Origin: Armatimonadota bacterium
GTDB lineage: Bacteria > Armatimonadota > Zipacnadia > Zipacnadales > JABUFB01
Reading direction: 5' to 3'
Assembly (NCBI GenBank): GCA_013314775.1
Contig: JABUFB010000008.1
Location: forward strand, 620,001 to 684,000
DNA: 64,000 bases
Below, one piece after another: positions 33,861 to 43,347 of the stretch (the stretch's first letter is position 1; each line of letters begins with the position of its first letter). The notes under the pieces are model-generated. The model searched no databases. It worked only from the letters and a program-made list of their open reading frames with translations, and was not told the DNA's origin. A program made the translations under genes and the position numbers.

Positions 33861-35333
33861 ATGACCCAGCACATACTGCAGCAAGTCCCGGCGATCTTGC
33901 GGGAACGATGGAACCGCCCCAGCGGCTATGGCGAAGTGCTTTCGCTCGCCGGGCCACTGGTTCTGAGCACCGGCACGATGACGGTGCAGCAGTTTGTCAA
34001 CCGCATGTTCCTGTCATGGTACTCCCAGGATGCACTGGCCGCGTCCCTGCCGGCAGGTGCGCTATCCTTCACCCTCCTGTGCTTCTTCATTGGCACTGCG
34101 TCGTATGCCAACACATTCGTCGCCCAGTACCACGGCTCGAAGCAGCCCAAGCGCATTGCCGCGTCGGTCTGGCAGGCGATCTACCTGTCGGTCGGCGCGG
34201 GGGGGCTGGTAATCCCCTTCGCATTCCTGTCCGAGCCGCTGTTCAACCTGGCGGGGCACGCCTCCGAGCTGCGCGAACTGGAGAGCGTGTACTTCCGGAT
34301 ACTCATGTTTGGAGGCGGCTTCGGCATCCTGTCTTCGGCGGTGTCTTCGTTTTTCACAGGACGCGGGCTGACGCGCACGGTAATGCTGGTCAACGTGGCT
34401 GCGACGCTTGTGAACTGCGTGCTGGATTACGGCATGATTTTCGGCCGACTGGGCATGCCCGAGATGGGTATAGCCGGCGCCGCGTGGGCTTCGGTGATCG
34501 CTTCCGCGATCGGCGCGGCAATGTTCCTGTGGCTCTTTCTGTTCGGTAACCACGCCGCGGAGTTCGGGGTTTGGCAGGCGCACGGGCTGGACCGCGACCT
34601 CATGGCGCGCCTGCTGCGGTTCGGGACGCCCAGCGGCCTGCATTTCATGCTGGACATTCTGGGGTGGTCGCTGTTCATCCTGCTGGTGGGCCGGCTCGGG
34701 GTGACGGAGCTCGGAGCGACGAACCTGGCATTCCAGGTGAACGGCATCGTTTTCATGCCCATGATTGGGTTCGCCGTGGCTACATCAACGCTTGTGGGCC
34801 AACGGCTAGGGGAAAACCGGCCGCTGCTGGCAGCACGAGCCACATGGTCGGCATTCCAGTTGACATTTGTTTACATGGCGTTCTTCGCCGCCCTGTATGT
34901 GCTGATCCCGCGGGTCTTTCTGCTGCCCTTCGGGGCGAAAGCTGACCCGCAGGATTTCGCGCCCTTGTGCGAAATGGCGGTGACCATGCTGCGCTTCGTG
35001 GCCCTGTACTCACTGCTGGATGGGATCAACCTGATCTTCTCCGCCGCGTTGAAGGGTGCGGGAGACACTCTCTTCGTCATGGTCGTTTCGACAACCCTGA
35101 GCATGGGCCTGATGGTCGTTCCCACGTGGCTCATTTGCAGGGATGGCGACGGCAGCGTCTGGGCAGCCTGGACGGCTCTCACCACCTTCATCATGGTACT
35201 GGCGCTCTTCTTCCTATGGCGGTTCCTTCAGGGCAAATGGAAGACGATGCGCGTCACCGAGGCTCCCCATGTGCCCCTGAACCCCACCTATCCCCATGCG
35301 GAGACGCCGGTGGTGGACGCAGAGGTGTTGTAG
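33861..35333 (+). CDS. MATE-family efflux transporter
   Basis: This 490-residue inner-membrane protein has about twelve hydrophobic helices in two similar halves, as in MATE (NorM/DinF) multidrug exporters driven by Na+ or H+. Characteristic segments are VLSLAGPLVLSTGTMTVQQFVNRMFL at the start, FVAQYHGSKQPKR after helix 2, MGIAGAAWASVIA, and ATSTLVGQRLGENRP in the second half. The C-terminal 30 residues are hydrophilic. The ATG at 33861 lies 46 bases after a clear TATAAT promoter; a longer frame from 33726 starts upstream of that promoter and adds 45 Arg-rich residues. The substrate cannot be told from sequence. Confidence 0.93.
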   Translation: MTQHILQQVPAILRERWNRPSGYGEVLSLAGPLVLSTGTMTVQQFVNRMFLSWYSQDALAASLPAGALSFTLLCFFIGTASYANTFVAQYHGSKQPKRIAASVWQAIYLSVGAGGLVIPFAFLSEPLFNLAGHASELRELESVYFRILMFGGGFGILSSAVSSFFTGRGLTRTVMLVNVAATLVNCVLDYGMIFGRLGMPEMGIAGAAWASVIASAIGAAMFLWLFLFGNHAAEFGVWQAHGLDRDLMARLLRFGTPSGLHFMLDILGWSLFILLVGRLGVTELGATNLAFQVNGIVFMPMIGFAVATSTLVGQRLGENRPLLAARATWSAFQLTFVYMAFFAALYVLIPRVFLLPFGAKADPQDFAPLCEMAVTMLRFVALYSLLDGINLIFSAALKGAGDTLFVMVVSTTLSMGLMVVPTWLICRDGDGSVWAAWTALTTFIMVLALFFLWRFLQGKWKTMRVTEAPHVPLNPTYPHAETPVVDAEVL

Positions 35334-35370
35334 CGTTCCCCTGGGTGCCATAACGCGCCCAGTCACACCG

Positions 35371-35387
35371 CCGACCGAGACGGTCGG
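35371..35387. terminator. Hairpin after MATE gene
   Basis: CCGACCG and CGGTCGG flank a 3-base AGA loop, 37 bases after the MATE stop. It lacks a T-run. It lies between two convergent genes. Confidence 0.4.
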
Positions 35388-35448
35388 CCCAGGCGAATGG
35401 GGTGCCAGACGCCACAACACGCTCCGAGTGGTGTGCTTTGGTGCGCGC

Positions 35449-35474
35449 ACTGCTTTGGCTTCGCCAGAAGCAGT
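35449..35474. terminator. Second hairpin between MATE and PcRGLX-like genes
   Basis: ACTGCTTTGGC (35449-35459) pairs with GCCAGAAGCAGT (35463-35474), leaving one bulged base and a TTC loop. It ends 8 bases before the stop of the minus-strand gene at 35482, a good position for a shared terminator. Confidence 0.45.
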
Positions 35475-35481
35475 TGCTCCT

Positions 35482-38400
35482 CTACAGATCGCGCGCCGTC
35501 CAGCGAACGCATCGCCCGATGAAACGGCCGTACTCCCGCCACTGACGGAACGCTGCGCCAGAACCGTGGTTCCAGATCGCGCCCATAGACAGCACCCGCC
35601 CTTTGCCCGCGGTCCGCAAAGCAACAAAGGGGGTCCCGTCCTCGAACTGAGCAATGACTTGCGCATCCGGTCTCGCCCGGAGAATCTGGTGCGCGCCGAA
35701 GGGCGGGAAGACCGGATCATAGCCCTCGAAGAATACCAGCTCGGGCTTGAGCACCACGACCTTCACCTCACCCATCCTGTACGACCCGTCCGCCATCTCC
35801 ACCGGCAGAATCTCCGCGAGCGGCGTCTCGTTGTATCCGCCTGGCGCGTAACACTTCGCGCCGCCGATAGTCATGAGCCCACCGCCCGCAAGAACGAAAT
35901 CAGTGATCGCCTGCAGTTGCGCGGGGCTGAACGCCGCCGCACCGGTACCAGTGTCACCGATGATGATCGTCTCCCAGCGCTCCGCGATGTCTTCAGCGGT
36001 CTGGGGGAAACTGGCAGGAAGGCTCTCGGGCGCCATGAACTCCACTGCGATCCCCGGGTACGGCCGCAGGGCATTGAAGGGATGTCGCCATTCGTCGCCC
36101 GACGCGCTCTCGATCATGAGCGCCCGGAACCGGCCGACGGTGGCCTCCAACGCGAGACTGGCCTTGCGGGGGCCGGAACGAACCTCGACCTTCACGCTGC
36201 CCTGTCCCGCTGGAGCCTTTGCATCCGCAGTCGCAGTGAGACGGATCCGAGTGGTTCCCGCGGCAGTGGGGGTGATCTCCGGGTCTGACAGCGCGAGCCC
36301 GGCGAGGTCGCTCCCAACCCGGACCTCGAAAGCCGGCTGCGGGTCAAAGCCATCAGTTGCTTCCAGCGCAATCTGCGCCTGCGCACCGGGCTTCAGGGCG
36401 AGGGCAACCCCGCCCGAGATGTCCAGCGGGGGAGCGATCTCTAGCCGCACCGAGTTCCAGGAGACGCAGTCTGTCCCGCTTTGGCGGTATTTCGCGAGCA
36501 AGTGCAGGTTCGCCATGTCATTCTGCAGTTCGTACTGCATGATTGGAGGCGGCGCCTGGCACTCCAACTCAATCACGCCTCGGCCACCGGGCTCAAGGCG
36601 CTCGGGGCACGAGGCAACCCGTGCGGACCAGTCGCCCCGGATCATGCAGGAGGCGGAGATGCCCTCGATCGCCTGCTCCGAGTCATTGCCCAGCGTGAAG
36701 GCAACTGTGGAGGCGCGCTCTATGGGAACTCGAACGATGCTGGAGGAGGGCAAGAGCGTCACATTCGGCGGCGCGGAGAGACCCGTCTGTTCCCACTCGT
36801 ACATGAGCCTTGGCGCCTGGGTCAGGACCCCGTTCCCCCACTGCGCACGGCAGGCAGAACCTATGAGCGCCGGCGCTTGCGCGGGGCTTGTGTTGAATAC
36901 ATAGGCGTCGTGGCCAATGGCCGCGAACATCGGGTCACCGGACAGGCGCGTGGCGTAACCAGCCATCTCGCCGAGTGTGAAGGGCACGCGGGAACCCTTC
37001 TCGTGGATTGGGCACTGCTCATACAGATACTTGTGGCCTGGTCGCCAGAGTTCGCAGAGAATCCACCGCGCAGCGTTCACATAATCGTCCTTGGCGCGCT
37101 CTTCGCCGGTGATATCCGCGAAGAGTCGCAGGCCGCGCAAGAGTGTATATGCGAAGACACAGCCGCCGCGGTACGGCACCTCGTGGCCAACCTGGGCATC
37201 CCATGCGCCGCGTTCGGGAACCTGTGCGCGCCGGGCGTAATCCACGATTCTACGGGCCGTCTGCAGGTACTCGGGCTTCCAGGTCTCGCGATACAGCAGG
37301 CAGAGAGTTGTGAGCGGCCAGCCTGCCGGGCGCTGGATGTGCAGGTTGTAAGGCGGCCCGCTTGCCGGCAGAGAGTCTCGTTGCGGGGCGTGCCGGGCGA
37401 TCCAGTCAGCGATGCCGATGGACGCCTCCAGTCCGCGCCGGTCGCCGGTGAGGTGATAGATATTGAGCATGCCCTCACACCAGCCCGCGTGGGCGAAATT
37501 CGGCGGCTCAAGCTGGTGTCCGATCAGCGATGTGTGCGCATGCATCCACGCGCCGCCTACCCACGAGGCGTCTTTGTGATGGTGGATGCAGTCCACGTCC
37601 GCATAGTGCCGCGCGGCTTCGTGAGCATAGTCCAGGAACCGGCGGTCGCCGGTACGAACGAAAGGAATGGCCCAGTTATTCACCAGATCCCATTCCTGGT
37701 TAGACCAGGTCTTCGCACCGGCTACGTAGCCTTCCTGCCACACATCGCCCCAGTCTTCCATGCCGTAGCCCGCACGCTCAGACAGCATTCTTTCGAAGGC
37801 TTCGTCTACGATGGCCTCGTACTCCGGGTACTGTCCTTCGCGCCGGGGGACCATGCCCTCGAAGGCGCCCGACGCGCAGTACCAGTCGGGCTCGCAGGCG
37901 GCGAACAAGGGTTGCAGCCAGCGGTCTGGGGATGCCTCCGGGAGCAGCGAAACGCCGATACGGTGGCTTTTGGCAGACCCCGCGTGGGCCATGAAAGGCG
38001 GCACTCCAGACGCGTCCGGCCAGAGGTCGATGTCTACCCCGGACACGTCACACCCCAGCGCCTTCGGGAACTGCTCCCAGAAATGGGGCACGCAGACCAG
38101 CGTGTTGCCTGCGCGCAGCACTCCGCAGGCCTTCTCGCCCGACGCAAGCGCCGCGCCGTCTGCTTTGCTGACCGCGAAGGGGAAGCTGCCCCGGTTCCCG
38201 TAGGCGCTCTCGCCTGTCTGCAGCAGGCGGGGCGAATCGCCCGCCTGTGCAGCGACTGACTCCTCTCCCGAGGGGCTGAACCGGACTTCGCCTGGCGTCG
38301 CTCCATTGAGCCGGACGCGGACAAGTCTCAACGGGATGGTGTCTTCCTCAGCGGTTGGGACGAAACCGTACTCGAACAATGCTTCGGGCCGGCCCGCGAA

Positions 38401-40521
38401 GATGTGGATGCGGTGGTCGAACTCGATGGGCCCTGGCCCATCATTGCCCGCGAACCTTCCCCGCATTCTCACAACCACGCGCGAAACCGACCTCTCCTCA
38501 ACCTCGACACGCGTGTCGCGCGCCGACCTCATGTCCCACTGCCGCCCATCGGCGGCCACAATGATGCCATCCAGGGAGACCGGCCCAGAATCGGCCCTGC
38601 GGGTGAAGGCCACGAGCGGTTTCCCCGCATCCGGGGCGAACTCGAACCTCGCCGCCCCGCTGTCAACAATCGTCCTCTGACCGTCGCGCTCGACCTTCAT
38701 TTCAGGGGGGCTGTCCGCCGCAACCACCGCGTTCCCGTACTCCAGCGTGTAACGGGCTGTCTCCCGCGGCGAGACGGTCGCCTGGAAGTCCAGCAGCAAC
38801 CATTTCACACTGCCATCCGGCCAGACTCCGGTGCTCGTGATGGTGCAGACGACTTCCGTGCCCGACGCGTCCAGCAGTCGCGCATTCCGGGGGCTTGCCA
38901 GCTCACCCTTCGGGATGGGCACACCGGAGATCACCGGCTCGCGAGTGCGTGGGCTGTCCGAGGGGTTCGCGACGCTCAGGGTCACCTGCCGGCGCTCCAC
39001 GGAACCGCGCTCGAGAGGCGGGGGGGCGGGGGTGGGAGCCATTGTGTATGCCGGATCTTCGACAGGCATGAAGCGGATGTAGTCGGCGTAGGTCGGCCCC
39101 GGATTACCCGGTTCCAGATACCGGTCATCGAGCCAGAACTCAAACCACGGCTCGGAGATGGTCATGAGCCCCAGAGCAGGCGCCACATGCCCGGGCAACC
39201 GCGTCCAGTTCTCCCCGTCGCGGGAGAAGGCCAACGCTCGGCCCGGCAGATTGAGGTACACCTGATAGGGCCCCGGTTCCAGTGGCCCGACCCTCACGTG
39301 CAGGGGCGCGCAACCTTCCTGCGGCCCGGCGCGCTCCGCACGGATGCTGTCGGACTTCAGGCACGTGCCCCGCGAGAACCGCGGTTCGTTCTCTTCCTGC
39401 GAGAGCCTGCAGAAGCTCCAGCACCCGTCCCCATCCGCATCCGCGCCGACGCTGATGGCGTCCTGGTTGACCACGCAGGCCTCGATCTCAAACAGGCGGC
39501 CCTCGCGGTTGTTGTCGAGGCGCGGAATGAACCTGCCGGTGTCATACGATGACAGGGGCGGGTCCGGGCGGAAGACCTCGATGCGGCTGATGTACGTGTC
39601 ACCCCCCGCACTGCCGTCGATGCGCACCAGCGCCGGGCTGGTCATCCCCGCGGGCACAAGCCAGGTGTACTCGTAGTCAGTGTAGCGGGTATACACCTGG
39701 GGTTGGAAGGTCCCGACTCCTGCGACGGTGGCTGACAGTGACTCGCACAGGGTACGCTTACGCAGCCGCATGCGGAGTGTGATCTGTTCGCCGGGCCGAA
39801 CGCGCAGGGGATTGTGGGCCACCAGGCTGTAGGGTCTTCCGGGGCCGTTGTGAATGTGGATCGCGCCGTCATCCTCGCCCGGCAGCATCTCCACAAATGA
39901 GTCCTCACCCGGCGGTGGGTTGATGGTCCAATTGGCCGCGAGTTCATCCAGCGAGCGGGCAGAGAAATCTTCAGAGATGCGCTCTGCCGCCTGGCCCGAG
40001 ATAATCTGTTCCGGTGTGCGGCCATACGGTGTGGCATCGGGGTTCGTGAGCAGAGCGACCGCGTCAAAGTAGGCCAGCCCCGTATTGCCATCCGCAGCGC
40101 GCAGGCGAATGGTGTGGTCTCCTCCGCCGAGATCAACCGTCCCGATGCGGTGCCAGACAAGGGCGATGGTTTCAGCGTCTCCCGGAGTGGTCCCGAGTTC
40201 GGTGCCATCCACAGCGAGGGTGACCCGCCGGCCGCTCATTGGAAACGCGCGGAGCCAAACCGTGCGCGGCCCCGCCTTGTCAACGCGGAATGGCCTGAGA
40301 TTCACCATCCCATCTGGTCCCATGCGCAAGAAACTGCTGCCGGAGGCTTCGGCGCGGGCCATGGGGCCATAGTCGCTGGTGTTGGTGTCTATGAGCGACA
40401 CATTGCCGGAAGCTTCGGCGAAGTCTTCGACTTCGAGCCATACAACAGACTGCGCGTTGGCTTGGGTGCACAGCAGTGCCGGAGAGATGAGCAGCATCAG
40501 GGACGCACAGTAACGGAGCAC
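35482..40521 (-). CDS. Giant secreted PcRGLX/YetA-like protein with CBM and GATase-like domains
   Basis: At 1679 residues this is the largest gene here. It probably attacks acidic polysaccharides, since PcRGLX is a rhamnogalacturonan exolyase (PL26). After a signal peptide (ending TQANAQS) comes a CBM-like sandwich at about 25-165 (WLEVEDFAEASGNVSLID). Further beta domains follow, then the RIFT-barrel-like segment PVISGVPIPKGELASPRN with WPDGSVKWLLLDF. The helical toroid contains HAHTSLIGHQLEPPNFAHAG and WCEGMLNIYHLTGD. Tandem beta domains follow. The last 215 residues or so look like a class-I glutamine-amidotransferase-like fold (WETIIIGDTGTGA, FVLAGGGLMTIGG). The GTG at 40521 begins a normal signal peptide with AAAGG about 12 bases upstream. 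A longer frame reaches into the divergent gene and is unlikely. Confidence 0.8.
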   Translation of the reverse strand: MLRYCASLMLLISPALLCTQANAQSVVWLEVEDFAEASGNVSLIDTNTSDYGPMARAEASGSSFLRMGPDGMVNLRPFRVDKAGPRTVWLRAFPMSGRRVTLAVDGTELGTTPGDAETIALVWHRIGTVDLGGGDHTIRLRAADGNTGLAYFDAVALLTNPDATPYGRTPEQIISGQAAERISEDFSARSLDELAANWTINPPPGEDSFVEMLPGEDDGAIHIHNGPGRPYSLVAHNPLRVRPGEQITLRMRLRKRTLCESLSATVAGVGTFQPQVYTRYTDYEYTWLVPAGMTSPALVRIDGSAGGDTYISRIEVFRPDPPLSSYDTGRFIPRLDNNREGRLFEIEACVVNQDAISVGADADGDGCWSFCRLSQEENEPRFSRGTCLKSDSIRAERAGPQEGCAPLHVRVGPLEPGPYQVYLNLPGRALAFSRDGENWTRLPGHVAPALGLMTISEPWFEFWLDDRYLEPGNPGPTYADYIRFMPVEDPAYTMAPTPAPPPLERGSVERRQVTLSVANPSDSPRTREPVISGVPIPKGELASPRNARLLDASGTEVVCTITSTGVWPDGSVKWLLLDFQATVSPRETARYTLEYGNAVVAADSPPEMKVERDGQRTIVDSGAARFEFAPDAGKPLVAFTRRADSGPVSLDGIIVAADGRQWDMRSARDTRVEVEERSVSRVVVRMRGRFAGNDGPGPIEFDHRIHIFAGRPEALFEYGFVPTAEEDTIPLRLVRVRLNGATPGEVRFSPSGEESVAAQAGDSPRLLQTGESAYGNRGSFPFAVSKADGAALASGEKACGVLRAGNTLVCVPHFWEQFPKALGCDVSGVDIDLWPDASGVPPFMAHAGSAKSHRIGVSLLPEASPDRWLQPLFAACEPDWYCASGAFEGMVPRREGQYPEYEAIVDEAFERMLSERAGYGMEDWGDVWQEGYVAGAKTWSNQEWDLVNNWAIPFVRTGDRRFLDYAHEAARHYADVDCIHHHKDASWVGGAWMHAHTSLIGHQLEPPNFAHAGWCEGMLNIYHLTGDRRGLEASIGIADWIARHAPQRDSLPASGPPYNLHIQRPAGWPLTTLCLLYRETWKPEYLQTARRIVDYARRAQVPERGAWDAQVGHEVPYRGGCVFAYTLLRGLRLFADITGEERAKDDYVNAARWILCELWRPGHKYLYEQCPIHEKGSRVPFTLGEMAGYATRLSGDPMFAAIGHDAYVFNTSPAQAPALIGSACRAQWGNGVLTQAPRLMYEWEQTGLSAPPNVTLLPSSSIVRVPIERASTVAFTLGNDSEQAIEGISASCMIRGDWSARVASCPERLEPGGRGVIELECQAPPPIMQYELQNDMANLHLLAKYRQSGTDCVSWNSVRLEIAPPLDISGGVALALKPGAQAQIALEATDGFDPQPAFEVRVGSDLAGLALSDPEITPTAAGTTRIRLTATADAKAPAGQGSVKVEVRSGPRKASLALEATVGRFRALMIESASGDEWRHPFNALRPYPGIAVEFMAPESLPASFPQTAEDIAERWETIIIGDTGTGAAAFSPAQLQAITDFVLAGGGLMTIGGAKCYAPGGYNETPLAEILPVEMADGSYRMGEVKVVVLKPELVFFEGYDPVFPPFGAHQILRARPDAQVIAQFEDGTPFVALRTAGKGRVLSMGAIWNHGSGAAFRQWREYGRFIGRCVRWTARDL

Positions 40522-40764
40522 GAGAAAACAGCACCTTTCGGAACGGCCATTGCGCGCTATCAGCGGAGGTGTGGTGCGCGTGAATACGCGCGGCAGTGAC
40601 TGCCGTGAGAAGGGGGTTCGCCGAAACTGCCGATTGACCCTTGGTGGCTCGACGGCCATCCTGCGCGCACACCTGGGAGGCAGGTGACGCCTCGTCAAGC
40701 ATTGAATGTATGCAGGGGAACGCTTCACGCGGCCAGGACGCGCCGCGTCTACTGGTGTGTGCAG
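40522..40764. other. Divergent promoter region, no clear elements
   Basis: The 243 bases between the PcRGLX-like gene and the zinc-finger gene must contain both promoters. I found no convincing pair of promoter hexamers, no palindrome and no small gene. Confidence 0.4.
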
Positions 40765-41826
40765 ATGAACCAGCATCAACACGACAGCACCGGCTCGCTT
40801 GCCGACAAGACACGCAGTCCCTGGCCGGCGCGGATTACGGGGATCCTGACGGCGATCGCAATTCTCGCGATCCTTCTCGTAATCTTCATGCCGAAAGAGA
40901 GGCCGGAACTAGACCCGCAGCCACGGGGGCCAGCCACGCAGGCTGGAACCGGGGAAGAGTTCGCAGCCAGTTCATCGGTGCAGCAGATAGCGCCGCAGAT
41001 GCAGACCGCCACACGGGACCGTGCGCCCGCGTCCAGCACTCCCGGGCCCACACCGGCGCAGGCTCCCGCGCAGATGCAGACACCGCTTCCCCAACCGCAG
41101 CCCACGCCGGAGCCGAACACGCAGCCTGCTCCGCAGACGGTCCCCCAACCTGTGACCCAGCAAACGCCGCAGCCGCCTCCCACGCCTGTCTCCACACCTG
41201 CGCCGCAGGCGGCACCCGCTCCACAGCCCACCCCCGCTCCGCAACCGACGGCAGCTCAGGCGCCGGCGCCAACGCCTCAGCCGAAGCCTGTTCTCGCTGC
41301 GCAGCCGTCTCCCGCTCCAGAGAGCTCGGTCTCAACCCGGGCGCGCTCCGACAACGGTGCGTCTCAAAAACAGGCAACGGCACGCGGTACGACGGGCCAT
41401 GCGCAGACCCCTTCAGCACCTGGAAGGCCTGCGGTATCTGCACCGACAACAGCACAGGCTCCGCGCCCGGAGAGCACTTCCTTGCGCGGAGAGGCGACGA
41501 TACCCAGACCTCAGCCGCAACGCACACCTGCTCCCATTCCGCAGACCGGGCAACGAGCATCCGCGCAGGCAGGACAGACAGGCCCCATATACGCCATATG
41601 CCCGACCTGCCGTGGGTACGGCGTCACCGCATGTCCGTACCCTGCCGCGATGCACACCCGGGACGGCAGGCTCATGCACCCCGAGGCGGTCGGATTGCCC
41701 CAGAATGACGAGTTCGCCCGGGAGTTGCGGGAGGACTTGACCGGGGGCATCTGCCCCCACTGCCGGGGCACACTGAGAACCCGCTGCAGGACCTGCGGCG
41801 GCACGGGGAAGATCCGGGTGCGGTAG
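40765..41826 (+). CDS. Membrane-anchored Pro-rich protein with DnaJ-type zinc-finger tail
   Basis: This 353-residue protein has an unusual layout. A short charged N-terminus is followed by one membrane helix at about residues 24-42 (ITGILTAIAILAILLVIF). Next is a 200-residue linker very rich in Pro, Gln, Ala and Thr. The C-terminal 80 residues carry CPTCRGYGVTACP, then CPHCRG and CRTCGGTGKI, which are CxxCxGxG-type elements like the zinc-binding middle of DnaJ. There is no J domain. The topology suggests the zinc finger is held far from the membrane. Its role could be holding unfolded protein, binding metal, or assembling a complex; none is shown. The ATG at 40765 is chosen because it starts a sensible N-terminus, although no good ribosome site is visible. 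A secreted protein follows 49 bases later. Confidence 0.75.
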   Translation: MNQHQHDSTGSLADKTRSPWPARITGILTAIAILAILLVIFMPKERPELDPQPRGPATQAGTGEEFAASSSVQQIAPQMQTATRDRAPASSTPGPTPAQAPAQMQTPLPQPQPTPEPNTQPAPQTVPQPVTQQTPQPPPTPVSTPAPQAAPAPQPTPAPQPTAAQAPAPTPQPKPVLAAQPSPAPESSVSTRARSDNGASQKQATARGTTGHAQTPSAPGRPAVSAPTTAQAPRPESTSLRGEATIPRPQPQRTPAPIPQTGQRASAQAGQTGPIYAICPTCRGYGVTACPYPAAMHTRDGRLMHPEAVGLPQNDEFARELREDLTGGICPHCRGTLRTRCRTCGGTGKIRVR

Positions 41827-41875
41827 TCGCTGCGGAACTATCCGGACGTCGACCTGTACCGGAGGCCGAAAACTG

Positions 41876-43240
41876 ATGCAACCTGTTCCCCTCGCGCTCA
41901 TGCTCGTTCCGCTCTCCGTCCCCAGCATCGTGCTCGCTGATCCACAGCCGCCTTCCTACAGCGGCTTGAGCGTCATCGAGAACGGGGTCATCCGGCTGGG
42001 GGTCAACCTGGACATTGGTGGCGCGATCACGTGGATGTCCCTGGCGGGTAGCGAGGACAATGTGATCAATAGCGCCGACTGGGGGCGGCAGGTGCAAATG
42101 TCTTTCTACTCCGGCCCGAACCCTTTCACGCCGCAGGGCGTGGAGTACAGCGAGCACTGGAAGGGGCTGGGCTGGAACCCGATCCAGTCGGGGGACTGCT
42201 ACGGGTTTCGCTCCCGGGTCCTTGAACACACCAACGACGGGCGCGCCATCTACACGAAATGCATCCCCATGCACTGGCCGCTGAAGAACTACCCCGGCGA
42301 GTGCACTTTCGAGGAGTGGATCACCCTCGATGGCCCAGCGGCCGTCGTGCGCTGCCGGCTCAACAACCAGCGCCCGGACAAGACCCAGTACCCGGGCCGA
42401 GACCAGGAATGCCCCGCGGTCTATACCAACGGACCACTGTACCGATTGGTCACCTACTCAGGGGACAAGCCCTTCACCGGAGATGCGCTTCGCGAGATCA
42501 TCCCCAAAGGCGCCACCAGCGGGTTATTCCCGTGGACCGGCTGGACCGCAACGGAAAACTGGGCGGCGCTTCTGCGGGATGACGACTTCGGGCTGGGCGT
42601 TTGGAACGAGGGCGCATACCGGACTATTGGTGGCTTTGCTGGTAAGCCCGGCAAAGGCGGCCCCGGGGACGGACCCACCGGGTACATCAGCCCCCTGCAT
42701 GTGGATATTCTGGACTGGAACATCGTGTATGAGTACAACTACGTCCTGATTCTCGGCGACATTCAGCAGATCCGGGAGTACGTCTATCAACACGCGAAGC
42801 GCCCTGAGCCACCCAACTACGTTTTCGAGAAGGACCGACAGCACTGGACATACGTGAACGCGACAGACACGGGCTGGCCGATCAAGGGGGAGCTTCACGT
42901 GCTGCCGGGCGATAGCGATCCGCAGCTGCTGGGGCCGCTGGGGTTCTGGAATGCCGAAGAAGCGCCGGTCCTGTACATCCGCGCGGCATATGCGCCGGGC
43001 TCGGGACCTGCCGAGGTGTTCTTCTCCACCTCGGAAGCAGGCTTCGGGCCGGAGCGGAGCGCGCGTTTTGACACGCTCCCTGACGGCAGATATCACACCT
43101 ACGCTGTGGATCTGTCCACCTGCCCCGGCTACCGCGGCAAGATCACTCGCCTGCGGTTTGACCCGGTGGATTCCGGGGGCGAGGGCCTGTGGGTGAAAGT
43201 GAAATCCATCGGATTTCGGGAGCCGGAGGGCACCGACTAA
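41876..43240 (+). CDS. Secreted beta-sandwich protein of unknown function
   Basis: This 454-residue protein has a signal peptide ending in SIVLAD. It then reads as a beta-rich enzyme or binding domain: GLSVIENGVIRLGVNLDIGGAITWMSL and ENWAALLRDDDFGLGVWNEG resemble galactose-mutarotase-like supersandwich domains found in lyases and glycosidases. The last 130 residues look like a second sandwich of CBM type (VLYIRAAYAPGSGPAEVFF, YHTYAVDLSTCPGYRG). I could not assign a catalytic motif. GGAGG lies 10 bases before the ATG. It follows the zinc-finger protein by 49 bases and may share its transcript. It converges with the LamG gene across a palindrome-rich gap. Confidence 0.72.
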   Translation: MQPVPLALMLVPLSVPSIVLADPQPPSYSGLSVIENGVIRLGVNLDIGGAITWMSLAGSEDNVINSADWGRQVQMSFYSGPNPFTPQGVEYSEHWKGLGWNPIQSGDCYGFRSRVLEHTNDGRAIYTKCIPMHWPLKNYPGECTFEEWITLDGPAAVVRCRLNNQRPDKTQYPGRDQECPAVYTNGPLYRLVTYSGDKPFTGDALREIIPKGATSGLFPWTGWTATENWAALLRDDDFGLGVWNEGAYRTIGGFAGKPGKGGPGDGPTGYISPLHVDILDWNIVYEYNYVLILGDIQQIREYVYQHAKRPEPPNYVFEKDRQHWTYVNATDTGWPIKGELHVLPGDSDPQLLGPLGFWNAEEAPVLYIRAAYAPGSGPAEVFFSTSEAGFGPERSARFDTLPDGRYHTYAVDLSTCPGYRGKITRLRFDPVDSGGEGLWVKVKSIGFREPEGTD

Positions 43241-43258
43241 CGATCACGGACGCAGACT

Positions 43259-43310
43259 GACAGCGCTGTCGCCGGCACCGGGGAGCGGCGCGCGATGCGT
43301 GCCGCCCCCC
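43259..43310. terminator. Palindromes between convergent genes
   Basis: GACAGCGCTGTC (43259-43270) is a perfect 12-base palindrome. Next to it GGGGAGCGGC (43280-43289) can pair with GCCGCCCCCC (43301-43310) with one mismatch. Both lie in the 107-base gap between two convergent genes and could end transcription from either side. Confidence 0.35.
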
Positions 43311-43347
43311 GGGCACCCCGGAAAGCGGAGGCATTCCTGCCGTCCCG

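Noticed and set aside
35482-40782. Longer start of the PcRGLX-like gene at 40782
   Set aside because: The extra 87 residues are basic, precede an intact signal peptide and overlap the divergent zinc-finger gene.
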